Source of the DNA: Salinarimonas ramus
GTDB taxonomy: Bacteria; Pseudomonadota; Alphaproteobacteria; Rhizobiales; Beijerinckiaceae
Length of the DNA: 64,000 bases
NCBI RefSeq assembly: GCF_014645695.1
Contig: NZ_BMMF01000004.1
Coordinates: 193,261 to 257,260, forward strand
Direction of reading: 5' to 3'
Part shown: positions 16,299 to 25,960 of the stretch, piece after piece
Layout of the letters: each line of letters starts with the position of its first letter
Numbering within the stretch: the first letter of the stretch is position 1
Made by a program: the position numbers and the translations under genes
The notes under the pieces: model-generated
The model's input: the letters and a program-made list of their open reading frames with translations, nothing else
What the model was told of the DNA's origin: nothing
Database searches by the model: none

Positions 16299-16760
16299 CT
16301 ACTTCTTCTCCATGACGCATTGCAGCGGATGCTGGTGCTTCCTGGCGAAATCCATCACCTGGGTCACCTTGGTCTCCGCCACCTCGTAGGTGAAGACGCC
16401 GCATTCCCCCACGCCGTTGTGATGGACGTGCAGCATGATGCGCGTGGCGTCCTCGCGCGACTTGTGGAAGAAGCGCTCGAGGACGTGGATGACGAACTCC
16501 ATCGGCGTGTAGTCGTCGTTGAGCAACAGCACGCGATAAAGGTTGGGCTTCTTCGTGCGCGGCTTGGTACGCGTGATGATCGCCGTGCCCGAACGCCCGC
16601 CGTCGTCACCGCCGCCCTCGTCCGAGCCGGCGGCGATGATCGGTGATCGTACGCCTGATCGGACGCCGAGCGTACCGACCCGCGACGCGCGTGACCCCCA
16701 CGCGCCGCTCACGCTTCCCCTTTCGAAGTCGAACCGAACCATGACAGCCGGGTCATCCAT
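16299..16760 (-). CDS. clpS: ATP-dependent Clp protease adaptor ClpS
   Basis: The C-terminal 95 residues are Clp[27 protein letters not shown] and [23 protein letters not shown] include the N-degron pocket and ClpA-binding surface. ClpS hands N-end-rule substrates to ClpA, encoded next. From ATG 16760 the protein is 153 residues, about 40 longer than usual. The first 50 residues (Gly/Ser/Arg-rich) lack a good ribosome binding site, so the true start may be an internal codon nearer [11 protein letters not shown]. Confidence 0.93.
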   Translation of the reverse strand: MDDPAVMVRFDFERGSVSGAWGSRASRVGTLGVRSGVRSPIIAAGSDEGGGDDGGRSGTAIITRTKPRTKKPNLYRVLLLNDDYTPMEFVIHVLERFFHKSREDATRIMLHVHHNGVGECGVFTYEVAETKVTQVMDFARKHQHPLQCVMEKK

Positions 16761-16916
16761 TCTCTAGCTGGACCGGACGCCCCGCTCGGGCGACGCGCCC
16801 GAGATCGATGAAAGCGCGATCGAGCATCAATGTATAGTCCCCCCACCCGCTTCGCCAGGGGCGGCGCTCCGCGACATCCGTCGCAGGCCGGAAAAGGCCC
16901 GCGACGAGTGCCCGCC

Positions 16917-17303
16917 TCACACGAACTGCTGAAGGCCCGGGATCGATCCGACGATGGGGCCGAGCGTGTCCTCGCCCACCTTCTCTCGGCCGTAGGCGAA
17001 CAATTCCTTGCCGAGAGGTTGCATCTGGCCCATGTCGACGCCGATCTGCATGAGCTTGCCGCCCAGCTGCATCACGCCGCCGCCCATCATCCCGCCGAGC
17101 GAGCCGATGAGCCCGCCGGCGCCGGAGGCGGATTCGCCGTCGGCGATCGCCTGCTCGGCGGACGGCATCGCCGCGATGAGGCGGTTCACCTCCTCGGGAG
17201 GCCCTTCCTTGCGCAGGAAGGCGAGGATGATGCCCACGGCCTTGCGCGCGGTCTCCGCGTCGAGGCCGGTGCGCTCGGTGATGCGCGCGATGAGATCGTC
17301 CAT
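16917..17303 (-). CDS. Uncharacterised small helical protein (DUF2267/DUF2780-like)
   Basis: The 128-residue product starts MDDLIARITERTGLDAETARKAVGIILAFLRKEGPPEEVNRLI, a helical segment like those in DUF2267 or DUF2780 proteins. A Gly/Met-rich middle (GGLIGSLGGMMGGGVMQLGGKLMQIGVDMGQM) follows, then a short helical end. There is no signal peptide. I chose ATG 17303 with CGGAG 9 bases before it; the open frame upstream is Arg-rich and non-coding in look. It faces away from the CsbD stress gene, but no function is known. Confidence 0.62.
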   Translation of the reverse strand: MDDLIARITERTGLDAETARKAVGIILAFLRKEGPPEEVNRLIAAMPSAEQAIADGESASGAGGLIGSLGGMMGGGVMQLGGKLMQIGVDMGQMQPLGKELFAYGREKVGEDTLGPIVGSIPGLQQFV

Positions 17304-17458
17304 GGTCGTCTCCGTGTGGAACTCGTCCGTGTCGCGGCCGCGGCTTCGTCGCGGGCACGCCTCGTGCGTATGGGTCGCAGAGCCGCCCCCGTTGCGCAAG
17401 CCCGGCGCCGAGGAGGGGGATCGCCGCGACAATGCGCCAGCCACGCCGCTCGTTCGCC

Positions 17459-17483
17459 GGAACTCCGACTCCGCCCGCCCGTT
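17459..17483 (+). promoter_or_regulatory. EcfG-type general-stress promoter of the CsbD gene
   Basis: GGAAC, 16 bases, then CGTT is an exact match to the alphaproteobacterial EcfG (sigma-EcfG/PhyR pathway) consensus. It ends 42 bases before the CsbD start codon and is on the correct strand. Confidence 0.7.
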
Positions 17484-17525
17484 CGGTGGGCGTACGGGTA
17501 CCGTCCCGACGAGAGGAGACGAAAA

Positions 17526-17705
17526 ATGTCCGTCGACAAGGATCGCACCGAGGGCTCCGCCAAGAACATGGCCGGCAAGGCGAAGGAAGCCGCCGGCAAG
17601 CTCACCGGAGACCAGAAGACGCAGGCCGAGGGCCGCTCGCAGCAGGCCGAGGGCAAGGCCCAGAACACCGCCGGCAGCATCAAGGACACGCTGCGCGGCA
17701 AGTGA
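17526..17705 (+). CDS. CsbD family stress protein
   Basis: The 59-residue product is almost entirely Lys/Glu/Gly/Ala/Gln with the CsbD repeats: SAKNMAGKAKEAAGKLTGD and QQAEGKAQNTAGSIKD. CsbD proteins are small, hydrophilic and induced by general stress; their biochemical role is unknown. GAGAGGAG stands about 7 bases before the ATG. An EcfG-type promoter and an intrinsic terminator flank it, making a single-gene stress unit. Confidence 0.9.
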   Translation: MSVDKDRTEGSAKNMAGKAKEAAGKLTGDQKTQAEGRSQQAEGKAQNTAGSIKDTLRGK

Positions 17706-17745
17706 TCGCCACACGTGATCGGCGGCTGACCCCAGCACCTCGAAG

Positions 17746-17775
17746 ACGGCCGGAGCGCGAGCCCCGGCCGTTTTC
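17746..17775 (+). terminator. Intrinsic terminator after the CsbD gene
   Basis: An 8-bp stem ACGGCCGG / CCGGCCGT with a 10-base loop is followed by TTTTCG, 40 bases after the stop codon. Confidence 0.75.
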
Positions 17776-17857
17776 GTCACGTCCGCGCACTGGCACCCGC
17801 GTCGCGCCCGCGCCACAATGACACGCGGGACGAAGCAGAGATCCGGGGCGGGGCGGC

Positions 17858-19417
17858 ATGAGCGAGCGCGATCACATCCTCATCGGCAAGAGCCACAAGG
17901 CGGAGACCCTCCTCCTGAGGCGCGCGAACCGTCACGGGCTCGTCGCCGGCGCCACGGGCACGGGCAAGACCGTGACGCTGCAGACGCTCGCCGAGGGCTT
18001 CTCCAACGCCGGCGTCCCGGTCTTCGCCGCCGACATCAAGGGCGACCTCTCCGGCATCGCGGTCCCCGGCGACGGCGCCAGGCCCTTCGTCGAACGCGCC
18101 GCCGAGATCGATGTGCCCTACGAGCCCGACGACTACCCGACCGTCTTCTGGGACCTGTTCGGCGAGCGCGGCCACCCGATCCGCGCCACGATCTCCGAGA
18201 TCGGTCCGCTGCTCTTGTCGCGCCTCCTCGACCTCAACGACACGCAGGAGGGCGTCCTCAACATCGCCTTCCGCCTCGCCGACGAGGAGGGGCTGCTCCT
18301 CCTCGACCTGAAGGACCTGCGCGCCCTCCTCGCCTTCGTCTCGGAGAACGCCTCGGCGCTCTCGGGTGTCTACGGCAACGTCTCGAAGGCCTCCGTCGGC
18401 GCCATCCAGCGCCAGCTCCTCGTCCTCGAGAACCAGGGCGGCGAGGCCTTCCTGGGCGAGCCCTCCCTCGACATCCTCGATTTGATGCGCACGGATCGCT
18501 CCGGCCGCGGCACGATCAACCTGCTCGCCGCCGAGCGGCTCATGAACACGCCGCGCCTCTACGCCACCTTCCTGCTCTGGCTCCTCTCGGAGCTGTTCGA
18601 GCGCCTGCCGGAGGTGGGCGACCCGGACAAGCCCAAGCTCGTCTTCTTCTTCGACGAGGCGCACCTGCTCTTCGACGACGCGCCCGAGGCCCTCCTCGAC
18701 ACGATCGAGCGCGTGGTGCGGCTCATCCGCTCGAAGGGGGTCGGGGTCTATTTCGTCACGCAGAACCCGCTCGATCTTCCCGACGCCGTGCTGGGCCAGC
18801 TCGGCAACCGCGTCCAGCACGCGCTGCGAGCCTTCACCCCGCGTGATCGCCGCGCCGTGAAGGCCGCCGCAGAGACCTTTCGGCAGAACGAGGCCTTCGA
18901 CGTCGAGACCGCCATCACGGAGCTGCGCGTGGGCGAGGCGCTCGTCTCGACGCTGGACGCCAAGGGCGCGCCGACCGTGGTGGAGCGCACCCTCGTCGCC
19001 CCGCCGATGGCGCGCGTCGGCCCCGCCACCGATTCCGAGCGCGAGCGCATCCTGCGCACGAGCCCGCTCGCCGGGCGCTACGACACCAACATCGACCGCG
19101 AGAGCGCCTACGAGATCCTGGCGCGCCGCGCCGAGGAGGCTTTGCGCGAGGAGGAGATCCCGGAGGAGAAGGGCGGCCTCCTCGACGCGCTCGGCGACTT
19201 CTTCGGCACCGGCGGGAGCGCGGGTGGCGGCGGCGGATCTCGGCGCGGGCGGCTCACCACCGGCCAGCGCGTCGCCCGCGAGGTGACGCGCACCGTCGTC
19301 AACCGCGTCGCCGGCCAGGTCGCCGCCGACATCGGCCGCTCCATCGGCGGGCGCACGGGCTCCAGCGTCGGCCGCGCCATCGTCCGCGGCGTGCTCGGCG
19401 GCATGCTCCGCCGCTGA
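17858..19417 (+). CDS. HerA-like ATPase of the YjgR/DUF853 family
   Basis: The 519-residue product has Walker A GATGTGKT at residues 31-38, a Walker B-like [13 protein letters not shown], and [37 protein letters not shown], typical of the DUF853 branch of HerA/FtsK ATPases. The C-terminus ends in a Gly/Arg-rich region ([15 protein letters not shown]) and a helical hydrophobic tail. The family is widespread, called YjgR in E. coli, and its role is unresolved. It stands alone between the CsbD gene and a palindromic repeat. Confidence 0.9.
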   Translation: MSERDHILIGKSHKAETLLLRRANRHGLVAGATGTGKTVTLQTLAEGFSNAGVPVFAADIKGDLSGIAVPGDGARPFVERAAEIDVPYEPDDYPTVFWDLFGERGHPIRATISEIGPLLLSRLLDLNDTQEGVLNIAFRLADEEGLLLLDLKDLRALLAFVSENASALSGVYGNVSKASVGAIQRQLLVLENQGGEAFLGEPSLDILDLMRTDRSGRGTINLLAAERLMNTPRLYATFLLWLLSELFERLPEVGDPDKPKLVFFFDEAHLLFDDAPEALLDTIERVVRLIRSKGVGVYFVTQNPLDLPDAVLGQLGNRVQHALRAFTPRDRRAVKAAAETFRQNEAFDVETAITELRVGEALVSTLDAKGAPTVVERTLVAPPMARVGPATDSERERILRTSPLAGRYDTNIDRESAYEILARRAEEALREEEIPEEKGGLLDALGDFFGTGGSAGGGGGSRRGRLTTGQRVAREVTRTVVNRVAGQVAADIGRSIGGRTGSSVGRAIVRGVLGGMLRR

Positions 19418-19440
19418 CGGGAATGCAGGCCGCCACCCCG

Positions 19441-19582
19441 CCACCCCGCCACCTCCCCGCAGGGGAGGAGTCCGTGCGCAGCGCGGGCGGTGGGGCCGTT
19501 ACGAGTGTTCTGCAAGCCGGCCCGCCCCCGCCCCACCCTCCGGCCCTCGGGCCGTCGTCCTCCCCTGCGGGCAGGTAGCGGC
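19441..19582. repeat. Palindromic intergenic element, family 2
   Basis: The left arm (about 19447-19471, with CCACCTCCCCGCAGGGGAGG) is inverted at about 19556-19582 (CCTCCCCTGCGGGCAGG and GTAGCGG). Each arm tip is itself a CCCC-GCA-GGGG hairpin. The element fills the gap between convergent genes. It resembles family 1 in design but not in sequence. Confidence 0.65.
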
Positions 19583-19588
19583 GCGTGC

Positions 19589-20557
19589 TCAGCCGAGCCG
19601 GGCCTCCACCTCTTCGGCTCTCGGCGGATTCGCGCCCGCGCGCTCGCAGGTGATGGAGGCGGCCGCGATGGCGTAGGCGAGGGCGTCGGAAACGGCGCCG
19701 GCGTCGAGGCGCGCGAGCGCGTCCCGGTCGAGGAGCCCCCGCTCGTCGAGCCGCGCGAGCAGCCCCGCATGGAGCGTGTCGCCGGCGCCCACCGTGTCCG
19801 CGACGCTCACCGCACGTCCCGGCGCCTCCACGACCACCGTCCCGCCCGATCCACCCAGATAGGCCCGCGCCCCGTCGGGCCCGTGAGTCACGACGACGAG
19901 GCGCGCCCCGCCGGCGAGCCAGCTCTCCGCGAGCCGCGCCTCGCCCGCGCGGTCCCCGTGCGCGACGCCGAAGCCGTCGGCGACGTCCTCCGCGCTCGCC
20001 TTGACGATGTCGGCGAGCGCCAGGAAATCGCCCATGCGCTCCCGCCAAGCGGCGAGGTCCGGCGTCACCATGGCGCGCAGGTTGGGGTCGAGCGAGATCA
20101 CGCGCCGTCCCGCCTCGCGCCGCGCCAGCGCGAGGTAGGCGGCGCCCGCGGGATCGACGGCCGTCGAGAACGAGCCGAAGGTCAGCGCCCGCACGGCCTC
20201 GGGCAGCGCTGCTGGCAGGTCGGCGCTCGTGATCACGCGGTCCGCGGCGCCGTGGCCGTGGAAGGCGTAGGAGACGTCCCCGTTCGGGCGCCGCGCCACG
20301 ACGCCGATCGTCGTCGACGCGGTAAGACGCGGGGCGAGCGCGAGGTCGACACCGTCGCGCGCGAGCCGGCTCGCCAGCACGTCCCCGAACCGATCCGTCG
20401 AGAGCCCGCCGCAGAAGCCGGCGCTCCGCCCCAGCCGCGCCAGCGCGATTGCCACGTTGAAGGGCGAGCCCCCCGGCACCGCGCGCGCATCGAGCGCCGT
20501 GCCGTCGTCCGCACCGACGAAGAGATCGATCAGCGCCTCGCCGCAGACCAGGATCAT
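19589..20557 (-). CDS. PfkB family carbohydrate kinase (fructokinase-like)
   Basis: The 322-residue product has the ribokinase-family signatures: CGEALIDLF at the N-terminus, GGSPFNVAIALARLG (substrate loop) and DTVGAGDTLHAGLL with the catalytic Asp. ISLDPNLR and ASAEDV also fit fructokinase-like members. ATG 20557 follows GAGGAGG by 6 bases and is preferred to ATG 20584. The sugar substrate is inferred, not proven. No sugar genes adjoin it, though a FrcBCA-type importer at 59.6-62.5 kb lacks its own kinase gene. Confidence 0.85.
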   Translation of the reverse strand: MILVCGEALIDLFVGADDGTALDARAVPGGSPFNVAIALARLGRSAGFCGGLSTDRFGDVLASRLARDGVDLALAPRLTASTTIGVVARRPNGDVSYAFHGHGAADRVITSADLPAALPEAVRALTFGSFSTAVDPAGAAYLALARREAGRRVISLDPNLRAMVTPDLAAWRERMGDFLALADIVKASAEDVADGFGVAHGDRAGEARLAESWLAGGARLVVVTHGPDGARAYLGGSGGTVVVEAPGRAVSVADTVGAGDTLHAGLLARLDERGLLDRDALARLDAGAVSDALAYAIAAASITCERAGANPPRAEEVEARLG

Positions 20558-20637
20558 GCGCGCCTCCTCGCGAGCCTCGTTCACGCCCCTCTATCGCATC
20601 GCAGGGCGCGCGAATGAAGCCCGGGCTGACGCCCGCG

Positions 20638-21243
20638 TCAGACCTCGACGCCCTCGGCGCGCAACCCGGCTTCGAGATCGAAGCCCAGCGGGCAATGGAG
20701 CGCGCGCATGCCGACGGCGCGAGCGCCGGCGACGTTCTTCTCCGAATCGTCGATGAACAAGCACGCGCCCGCCTCGAGCCCGTAGCGGTCGAGCAGCAGG
20801 CGGTAGATCACGGGATCGGGCTTGATCACCCCCTCGTGGCCGGAGACGACGACGCCCGTGAAGCGGGTCAGGAGCGGGAAGCGCGCGCACGCGTCGGCCC
20901 ATTTCTCCCGCGAGAAGTTGGTGATGCCGTAGACCGGCTCGCTCCGCTCCAGCAGGCGCTCGAACAGGGCCGTGTTCGGCGCGATGTCGCCGGGCACCAT
21001 CTCCTGCCAGCGCGTGTCGAAGGCGCGGATGTAGGGCTCCCACTCGGGGTACCGCGCGCTCAAGGCCGCCACGTGCTCGGCATAGGGCGCGCCGCGGTCC
21101 ATCTCGAGGTTCCACGCATTGGTGCAGACGTTGGCGAGGAACCATTCCATGCGCGCCACGTCCCCCTCGAACATGCGCTCGTAGAGGAAGCGCGGGTCCC
21201 AGCGGATGAGGACGTTGCCGACGTCGAAGACGAGGATGGTCAC
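20638..21243 (-). CDS. HAD superfamily hydrolase, subfamily IA (YihX-like)
   Basis: The 201-residue product begins (GTG start) VTILVFDVGNVLIRWDPRFLYERM, with the nucleophile Asp in FDVGNVL as in YihX-like phosphatases. Motif II is YGITNFS and motif III/IV is KPDPVIYRLLLDRYGLEAGACLFIDDSEKNV. It probably removes phosphate from a small phosphorylated metabolite such as a sugar phosphate. GGAG lies about 10 bases before GTG 21243. It is divergent from mutA across a gap with a 20-bp dyad. Confidence 0.85.
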   Translation of the reverse strand: MTILVFDVGNVLIRWDPRFLYERMFEGDVARMEWFLANVCTNAWNLEMDRGAPYAEHVAALSARYPEWEPYIRAFDTRWQEMVPGDIAPNTALFERLLERSEPVYGITNFSREKWADACARFPLLTRFTGVVVSGHEGVIKPDPVIYRLLLDRYGLEAGACLFIDDSEKNVAGARAVGMRALHCPLGFDLEAGLRAEGVEV

Positions 21244-21256
21244 GGGGCGGGCTCCG

Positions 21257-21276
21257 GTGGCGTTCGAACGCCGCCG
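21257..21276. promoter_or_regulatory. 20-bp dyad between the HAD gene and mutA
   Basis: GGTGGCGTTC / GAACGCCGCC is an inverted repeat without spacer and with one mismatch; its 14-bp core GGCGTTCGAACGCC is perfect. It lies 14 bases upstream of the HAD start, so it could be an operator or a transcript hairpin. Confidence 0.4.
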
Positions 21277-21396
21277 CTTCGCACGCAGGCGTGACGGGAG
21301 CAAGACGCCCCTCCGTGCGCGACCGGACCAAAGTGGCGCTTCCGTCTCCCCCGGCTTTGGCGGTAGACCGATGAGGACGTCTTGCGGAGCGACACC

Positions 21397-23376
21397 ATGA
21401 TCGACGACGCCGCCCTCTCGGCCGACTTCCCCCTCCCCTCGCGGGAGGATTGGCTCGCCCTCGTCGAGGGCGTGCTGAAGGGCGCCGACTTCGAGAAGCG
21501 GCTCGTCTCGAGGACATACGACGGTCTCGCCGTCCAGCCGCTCTACGGCAAGTCCGATGCCGCACCGCGTCCCGGCCGCGCCGCCCACGGCCCCTGGCGC
21601 GTGGCGCAGCGCGTGGAGGATCCGCGCATCGAGAGCGCCGCCGGCCAGGCGCTGGAGGATCTGGAGGGCGGCGCGGACGCCCTCGTCCTCGTCCTGCCGC
21701 AGGCTTCGTCCGCCCGCGGCTTCGGCCTGCGCATCGAGACGCTCGACGATCTCGACGCGGCTCTGCGCGGCGTCATGCTCGACCTCGTCCACCTGCGCCT
21801 CGACGCCGGCGGCGCGGGGCGCCAGGCGGCGGCGCTCCTCGTGGCGCTCGCCGAGCGCCGCGGGCACGCGCTCGCCGACCTCTCCATCGACCTCGCCTTG
21901 GACCCGATCGGTGCCGCGGCGGCGGCGGGACGGATGTCTGCGCCGTGGGAAATCGTCGCCGAGCGCTCGGCGCAGACGCTGCACGATCTCGCGGCGCGCG
22001 GCTTCACCGGCCGCACCTTCCTCGCGGACGCGCGGCCCTGGCACGAGGCCGGCGCCAGCGAGGCGCAGGAGCTCGCCTGCGTGCTCGCGACCGGCCTCGC
22101 CTACCTGCGCGCGCTCGAAGCCGGCGGGCATTCCCTCGATGTCGCGCGCGACGCGCTCTCCTTCCTCCTCGTGGCGGACGCGGACGAGCTCCTCGGCATC
22201 GCCAAGTTCCGGGCCCTGCGCGCGCTGTGGGCGCGCGTCGAGGAGGCGTCGGGCCTCACCCCGAAGCCGATCCGGCTCCACGCCGAGACCGCCTGGCGCA
22301 TGACGACCCGCCGCGATCCGTGGGTGAACCTTCTGCGCGCCACGGTCGCGACCTTCTCGGCCGGCGTGGGGGGCGCGGATTCCCTCGTCGTCACGCCCTT
22401 CACCGCCGCGCTGGGGCTGCCCGACGCCTTCGCCCGGCGGGTGGCGCGCAACACCCAGCTCGTCCTCCTGCACGAATCCAATCTCTGGCGCGTCGCCGAT
22501 CCCGCCGCCGGCTCCGGCGCGCTCGAGGGCCTCACGGATGCGCTCTGCGAGAAAGCGTGGGCGCTCTTCCAGGAGATCGAGCGCGAGGGTGGGATGGTCG
22601 AGGCGCTGCGCGCCGGCGCGCTGCAGGAGCGCATCCGCGCGACCCGCGCCGCCCGCGACGCGGCCATCGCCAAGCGCAAGGACGCCATCACCGGCGTCTC
22701 GGAATTCCCCTTCCTCGACGAGAAGCCCGTCGCCGTCGCCATGGACGCCGACGCAGCCCCGCCGCCGGCCGCGCCCTCCGAGGCGGACGCCTCCGCGCCG
22801 CCCGTCGCCGCCTTCTCGGACCTGGTGGCGGAGGCCGCGTCCGGCGCGCGCCTCGCCCGCCTCCTCGCCGCGCCGGCCGGAATCGAGCCGGTCACGCTCG
22901 GCGCACTCCCGCGGCGGCGCGACGCCGAGCCCTACGAGCGCCTGCGCGACCGCTCGGACGCGCTCTTCGCCGCCCACGGAAAGCGGCCGGCGATCTTCCT
23001 CGCGAATATCGGCCCGCTCTCCGCCTTCAACGCTCGCGCCACCTTCGCCAAGAACGCCTTCGAGGCCGGCGGCATCGCGGCGCTCGGCAACGACGGCTTT
23101 CCCGATCACGCCGCCATGGCGGAGGCCTTCCGCGCCTCGGGCGCCACCATCGCCTGCCTGTGCTCGTCGGACGCGCTCTACGAGACCGACGCACCCGCCG
23201 CCGCGAAGGCGATGAAGGACGCGGGCTGCACCAGGCTCTACCTCGCGGGCCGCCCCGGCGCCCACGAGGCCGCCTGGCGCGAGGCCGGCATCGACGCCTT
23301 CGTCTTCATGGGCGTCGACCTGCTCGGGCTGCTCGAGGACGCGCTCCGCCGCGCAGAGGAGGCCGCCCGTGCTTGA
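21397..23376 (+). CDS. mutA: Methylmalonyl-CoA mutase small (beta) subunit
   Basis: The 659-residue product matches the non-catalytic subunit of heterodimeric methylmalonyl-CoA mutase: FPLPSREDWLALVEGVLKGADFEKRLVSRTYDGLAVQPLYGK, then a TIM-barrel part with RVARNTQLVLLHESNLWRVADPAAGSGALEGLT and a degenerate B12-binding domain (PAIFLANIGPLSAFNARATFAKNAFEAGG) lacking the DxHxxG motif. It pairs with the large subunit encoded next to interconvert succinyl-CoA and methylmalonyl-CoA. ATG 21397 follows GCGGAG. A palindromic element separates it from mutB. Confidence 0.93.
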   Translation: MIDDAALSADFPLPSREDWLALVEGVLKGADFEKRLVSRTYDGLAVQPLYGKSDAAPRPGRAAHGPWRVAQRVEDPRIESAAGQALEDLEGGADALVLVLPQASSARGFGLRIETLDDLDAALRGVMLDLVHLRLDAGGAGRQAAALLVALAERRGHALADLSIDLALDPIGAAAAAGRMSAPWEIVAERSAQTLHDLAARGFTGRTFLADARPWHEAGASEAQELACVLATGLAYLRALEAGGHSLDVARDALSFLLVADADELLGIAKFRALRALWARVEEASGLTPKPIRLHAETAWRMTTRRDPWVNLLRATVATFSAGVGGADSLVVTPFTAALGLPDAFARRVARNTQLVLLHESNLWRVADPAAGSGALEGLTDALCEKAWALFQEIEREGGMVEALRAGALQERIRATRAARDAAIAKRKDAITGVSEFPFLDEKPVAVAMDADAAPPPAAPSEADASAPPVAAFSDLVAEAASGARLARLLAAPAGIEPVTLGALPRRRDAEPYERLRDRSDALFAAHGKRPAIFLANIGPLSAFNARATFAKNAFEAGGIAALGNDGFPDHAAMAEAFRASGATIACLCSSDALYETDAPAAAKAMKDAGCTRLYLAGRPGAHEAAWREAGIDAFVFMGVDLLGLLEDALRRAEEAARA

Positions 23377-23424
23377 TCGAACGGCCGAGCGCCCACATCA
23401 TCGCTCGTTCCGAGCGGCCGCGCT

Positions 23425-23620
23425 CTCCCTGTCATCCCGGGCCGCGAAGCGGACCCGGGACCCAGAACCACAGGTGCCGGCTATAGCGTGCGCGAGAGCG
23501 CGCGCGGCCACGACCGGCCTGCATCGGCGACACGTGGACGGACGCGCTCTCGCGCGCCCTGATCCTACCTCCACGTGTTCTGGGTCCCGGATCGCCTTTT
23601 GCGTTCGGGATGACAAGGGA
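23425..23620. repeat. Palindromic element between mutA and mutB, family 3
   Basis: The left arm GTCATCCC...GACCCGGGACCCAGAAC (from 23431) is repeated in inverse as GTTCTGGGTCCCGGATC...GGGATGAC (to 23614), with CGCGAGAGCGC / GCGCTCTCGCG further in. This is the 'gtcatcccgg...gggacccagaa' type of dispersed palindrome often seen in Rhizobiales genomes. It makes up most of the 282-base gap between the two mutase genes. Confidence 0.8.
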
Positions 23621-23658
23621 AGCGTGCTGCCGGAAGGCCGCTGCGTGGAGGTGAGACG

Positions 23659-25860
23659 ATGAGGACGGAAAGCCCGAGCACCACATCCCCGAGCACCCTG
23701 CCGGATTTCACGAGCCTCCCCTTCGCCCACGCCACGCGCGGCGAAGCGGCGGCCGGCGCCGAGGCCGGCGCGCCCTGGGAGACGCCGGAGGGCATTCCCG
23801 TGAAGGGCGCCTACGGCCCGGAGGATCGCACGGGGCTCGGCTTCGTCGACGGCCTGCCCGGCATCGCGCCCTACCTGCGCGGCCCCTACCCGACCATGTA
23901 CGTCACCCAGCCGTGGACCGTGCGCCAATATGCCGGCTTCTCCACGGCGGAGGATTCCAACGCCTTCTACCGCCGCAACCTCGCGGCGGGCCAGAAGGGC
24001 CTTTCGGTGGCCTTCGACCTCGCCACCCATCGCGGCTACGATTCCGACCACCCCCGCGTCGCCGGCGATGTCGGCATGGCAGGCGTCGCGATCGATTCCA
24101 TCTACGACATGCGCACGCTGTTCTCGGGCATCCCGCTCGACCAGATGAGCGTGTCCATGACCATGAACGGCGCGGTGCTGCCGGTGATGGCGCTCTACAT
24201 CGTCGCCGCCGAGGAGCAGGGCGTGTCCGCCGACAAGCTCGCCGGCACGATCCAGAACGACATCCTCAAGGAGTTCATGGTCCGCAACACCTACATCTAC
24301 CCGCCCCTGGCCAGCATGCGGATCATCTCGGACATCTTCGGCTACACCTCGGCGAACATGCCGAAGTTCAACTCGATCTCCATCTCCGGCTACCACATGC
24401 AGGAGGCGGGCGCGACGCAGGACCTCGAGCTCGCCTACACGCTCGCCGACGGCGTCGAGTACATCCGCGCCGGCCTCGCGGCGGGGCTCACCATCGACAC
24501 GTTCGCTCCGCGCCTGTCCTTCTTCTGGGCGATCGGCATGAACTTCTTCATGGAGGTGGCGAAGCTGCGCGCCGCCCGCCTGCTCTGGGCCAAGCTGGTC
24601 AAGCAATTCGAGCCGCAGAGCCAGAAGTCGCTGGCTCTGCGCACCCATTCCCAGACGTCGGGCTGGTCGCTCACCGCGCAGGACGTCTTCAACAACGTCA
24701 CCCGCACCTGCATCGAGGCGATGGCGGCGACGCAGGGGCACACCCAGTCGCTCCACACCAACGCGCTCGACGAGGCGCTGGCGCTGCCCACCGACTTCTC
24801 CGCCCGCATCGCCCGCAACACCCAGCTCTTCCTGCAGCAGGAGAGCGGCACGACGCGCATCATCGATCCATGGGGCGGCTCGCATTTCGTCGAGCGGCTC
24901 ACCGCCGAGCTCGCCAAGAAGGCGATGGCGCATATCGAGGAGGTCGAGGCGCTGGGCGGCATGGCCAAGGCCATCGAGGCCGGCGTGCCCAAGCTCAAGA
25001 TCGAGGAGGCCGCCGCGCGCACCCAGGCGCGGATCGATTCCGGCAACCAGGCCGTCATCGGCGTCAACATGTTCAAGCCCCTCGACGAGCGGCCGGTCGA
25101 CGTGCTCAGGGTCGACAACGCCAACGTCCGCCAGCTCCAGCTCGACAAGCTCGCGCGCCTTCGCGCCGAGCGCGACCAGGGCGCCGTCGACGCCGCCTGC
25201 GCCGCGCTGTCGAAGGCGGCCGAGACCGGCGAGGGCAATCTCCTCGCGCTGGCGGTCGAGGCCGGGCGGGCCAAGGCGACCGTGGGCGAGATCTCCGCGG
25301 CGCTGGAGACCGTCTGGGGCCGTCATCGCGCCGAGATCCGCTCCATCTCGGGCGTCTACAAGCGGGAGGTCGGAGCCATGTCCCCTGCCGTCGAGCGCGT
25401 GCGCACCCTCGTCGAAACCTTCGAGGAGGAGGACGGGCGGCGCCCGCGCATCCTCGTCGCCAAGATGGGCCAGGACGGCCACGACCGCGGCCAGAAGGTC
25501 ATCGCCTCCGCCTTCGCCGACCTCGGCTTCGACGTGGACATCGGCCCGCTCTTCGCGACGCCCGAGGAAGCCGCGCGCCAGGCCATCGAGAACGACGTCC
25601 ACATCGTCGGCGTCTCCTCGCTCGCCGCCGGCCACCTCACCCTGGTGCCCGAGCTGCGCAAGGCGCTCGAAGCCTACGACCGCGGCGACGTGATGATCGT
25701 CGTGGGCGGCGTCATCCCGCCCGACGACGTGCCCACCCTCCTGGAGATGGGCGCCTCCGCGGTCTTCCCGCCGGGTACCGTCATCGCGGAGGCCGCCGAG
25801 AAGCTGCTCTACGAGCTCAACCGTCGCCTCGGTTACGAGCCGCGCCAGGCCGCGGAATAG
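23659..25860 (+). CDS. mutB: Methylmalonyl-CoA mutase large (alpha) subunit
   Basis: The 733-residue catalytic subunit carries [60 protein letters not shown] in the barrel and a C-terminal B12 domain with [13 protein letters not shown] (DxHxxG, the cobalt-ligand His) and GGVIPPDD. It rearranges (R)-methylmalonyl-CoA and succinyl-CoA in propionate and branched-chain amino-acid breakdown. Rhizobiales often have a homodimeric type, so the two-gene form here is worth noting. GGAGGTGAG precedes ATG 23659. Confidence 0.96.
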   Translation: MRTESPSTTSPSTLPDFTSLPFAHATRGEAAAGAEAGAPWETPEGIPVKGAYGPEDRTGLGFVDGLPGIAPYLRGPYPTMYVTQPWTVRQYAGFSTAEDSNAFYRRNLAAGQKGLSVAFDLATHRGYDSDHPRVAGDVGMAGVAIDSIYDMRTLFSGIPLDQMSVSMTMNGAVLPVMALYIVAAEEQGVSADKLAGTIQNDILKEFMVRNTYIYPPLASMRIISDIFGYTSANMPKFNSISISGYHMQEAGATQDLELAYTLADGVEYIRAGLAAGLTIDTFAPRLSFFWAIGMNFFMEVAKLRAARLLWAKLVKQFEPQSQKSLALRTHSQTSGWSLTAQDVFNNVTRTCIEAMAATQGHTQSLHTNALDEALALPTDFSARIARNTQLFLQQESGTTRIIDPWGGSHFVERLTAELAKKAMAHIEEVEALGGMAKAIEAGVPKLKIEEAAARTQARIDSGNQAVIGVNMFKPLDERPVDVLRVDNANVRQLQLDKLARLRAERDQGAVDAACAALSKAAETGEGNLLALAVEAGRAKATVGEISAALETVWGRHRAEIRSISGVYKREVGAMSPAVERVRTLVETFEEEDGRRPRILVAKMGQDGHDRGQKVIASAFADLGFDVDIGPLFATPEEAARQAIENDVHIVGVSSLAAGHLTLVPELRKALEAYDRGDVMIVVGGVIPPDDVPTLLEMGASAVFPPGTVIAEAAEKLLYELNRRLGYEPRQAAE

Positions 25861-25960
25861 ACGCACCGCCCCGCCCGGAGACGCCACGCGGCGCCACGCC
25901 GCGTGCGTGCGGCTGCCTTCGCCCACCCCATTGCTCGAACTGCATCCCGGCATTATGCTG

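Noticed and set aside
14519-16315. A 598-codon plus-strand frame opposite clpA
   Set aside because: It lies wholly antisense to an unmistakable ClpA and has no domain.
20638-23265. An 875-codon minus-strand frame
   Set aside because: Only the last 201 codons (20638-21243) encode a HAD hydrolase; the rest is antisense to mutA.
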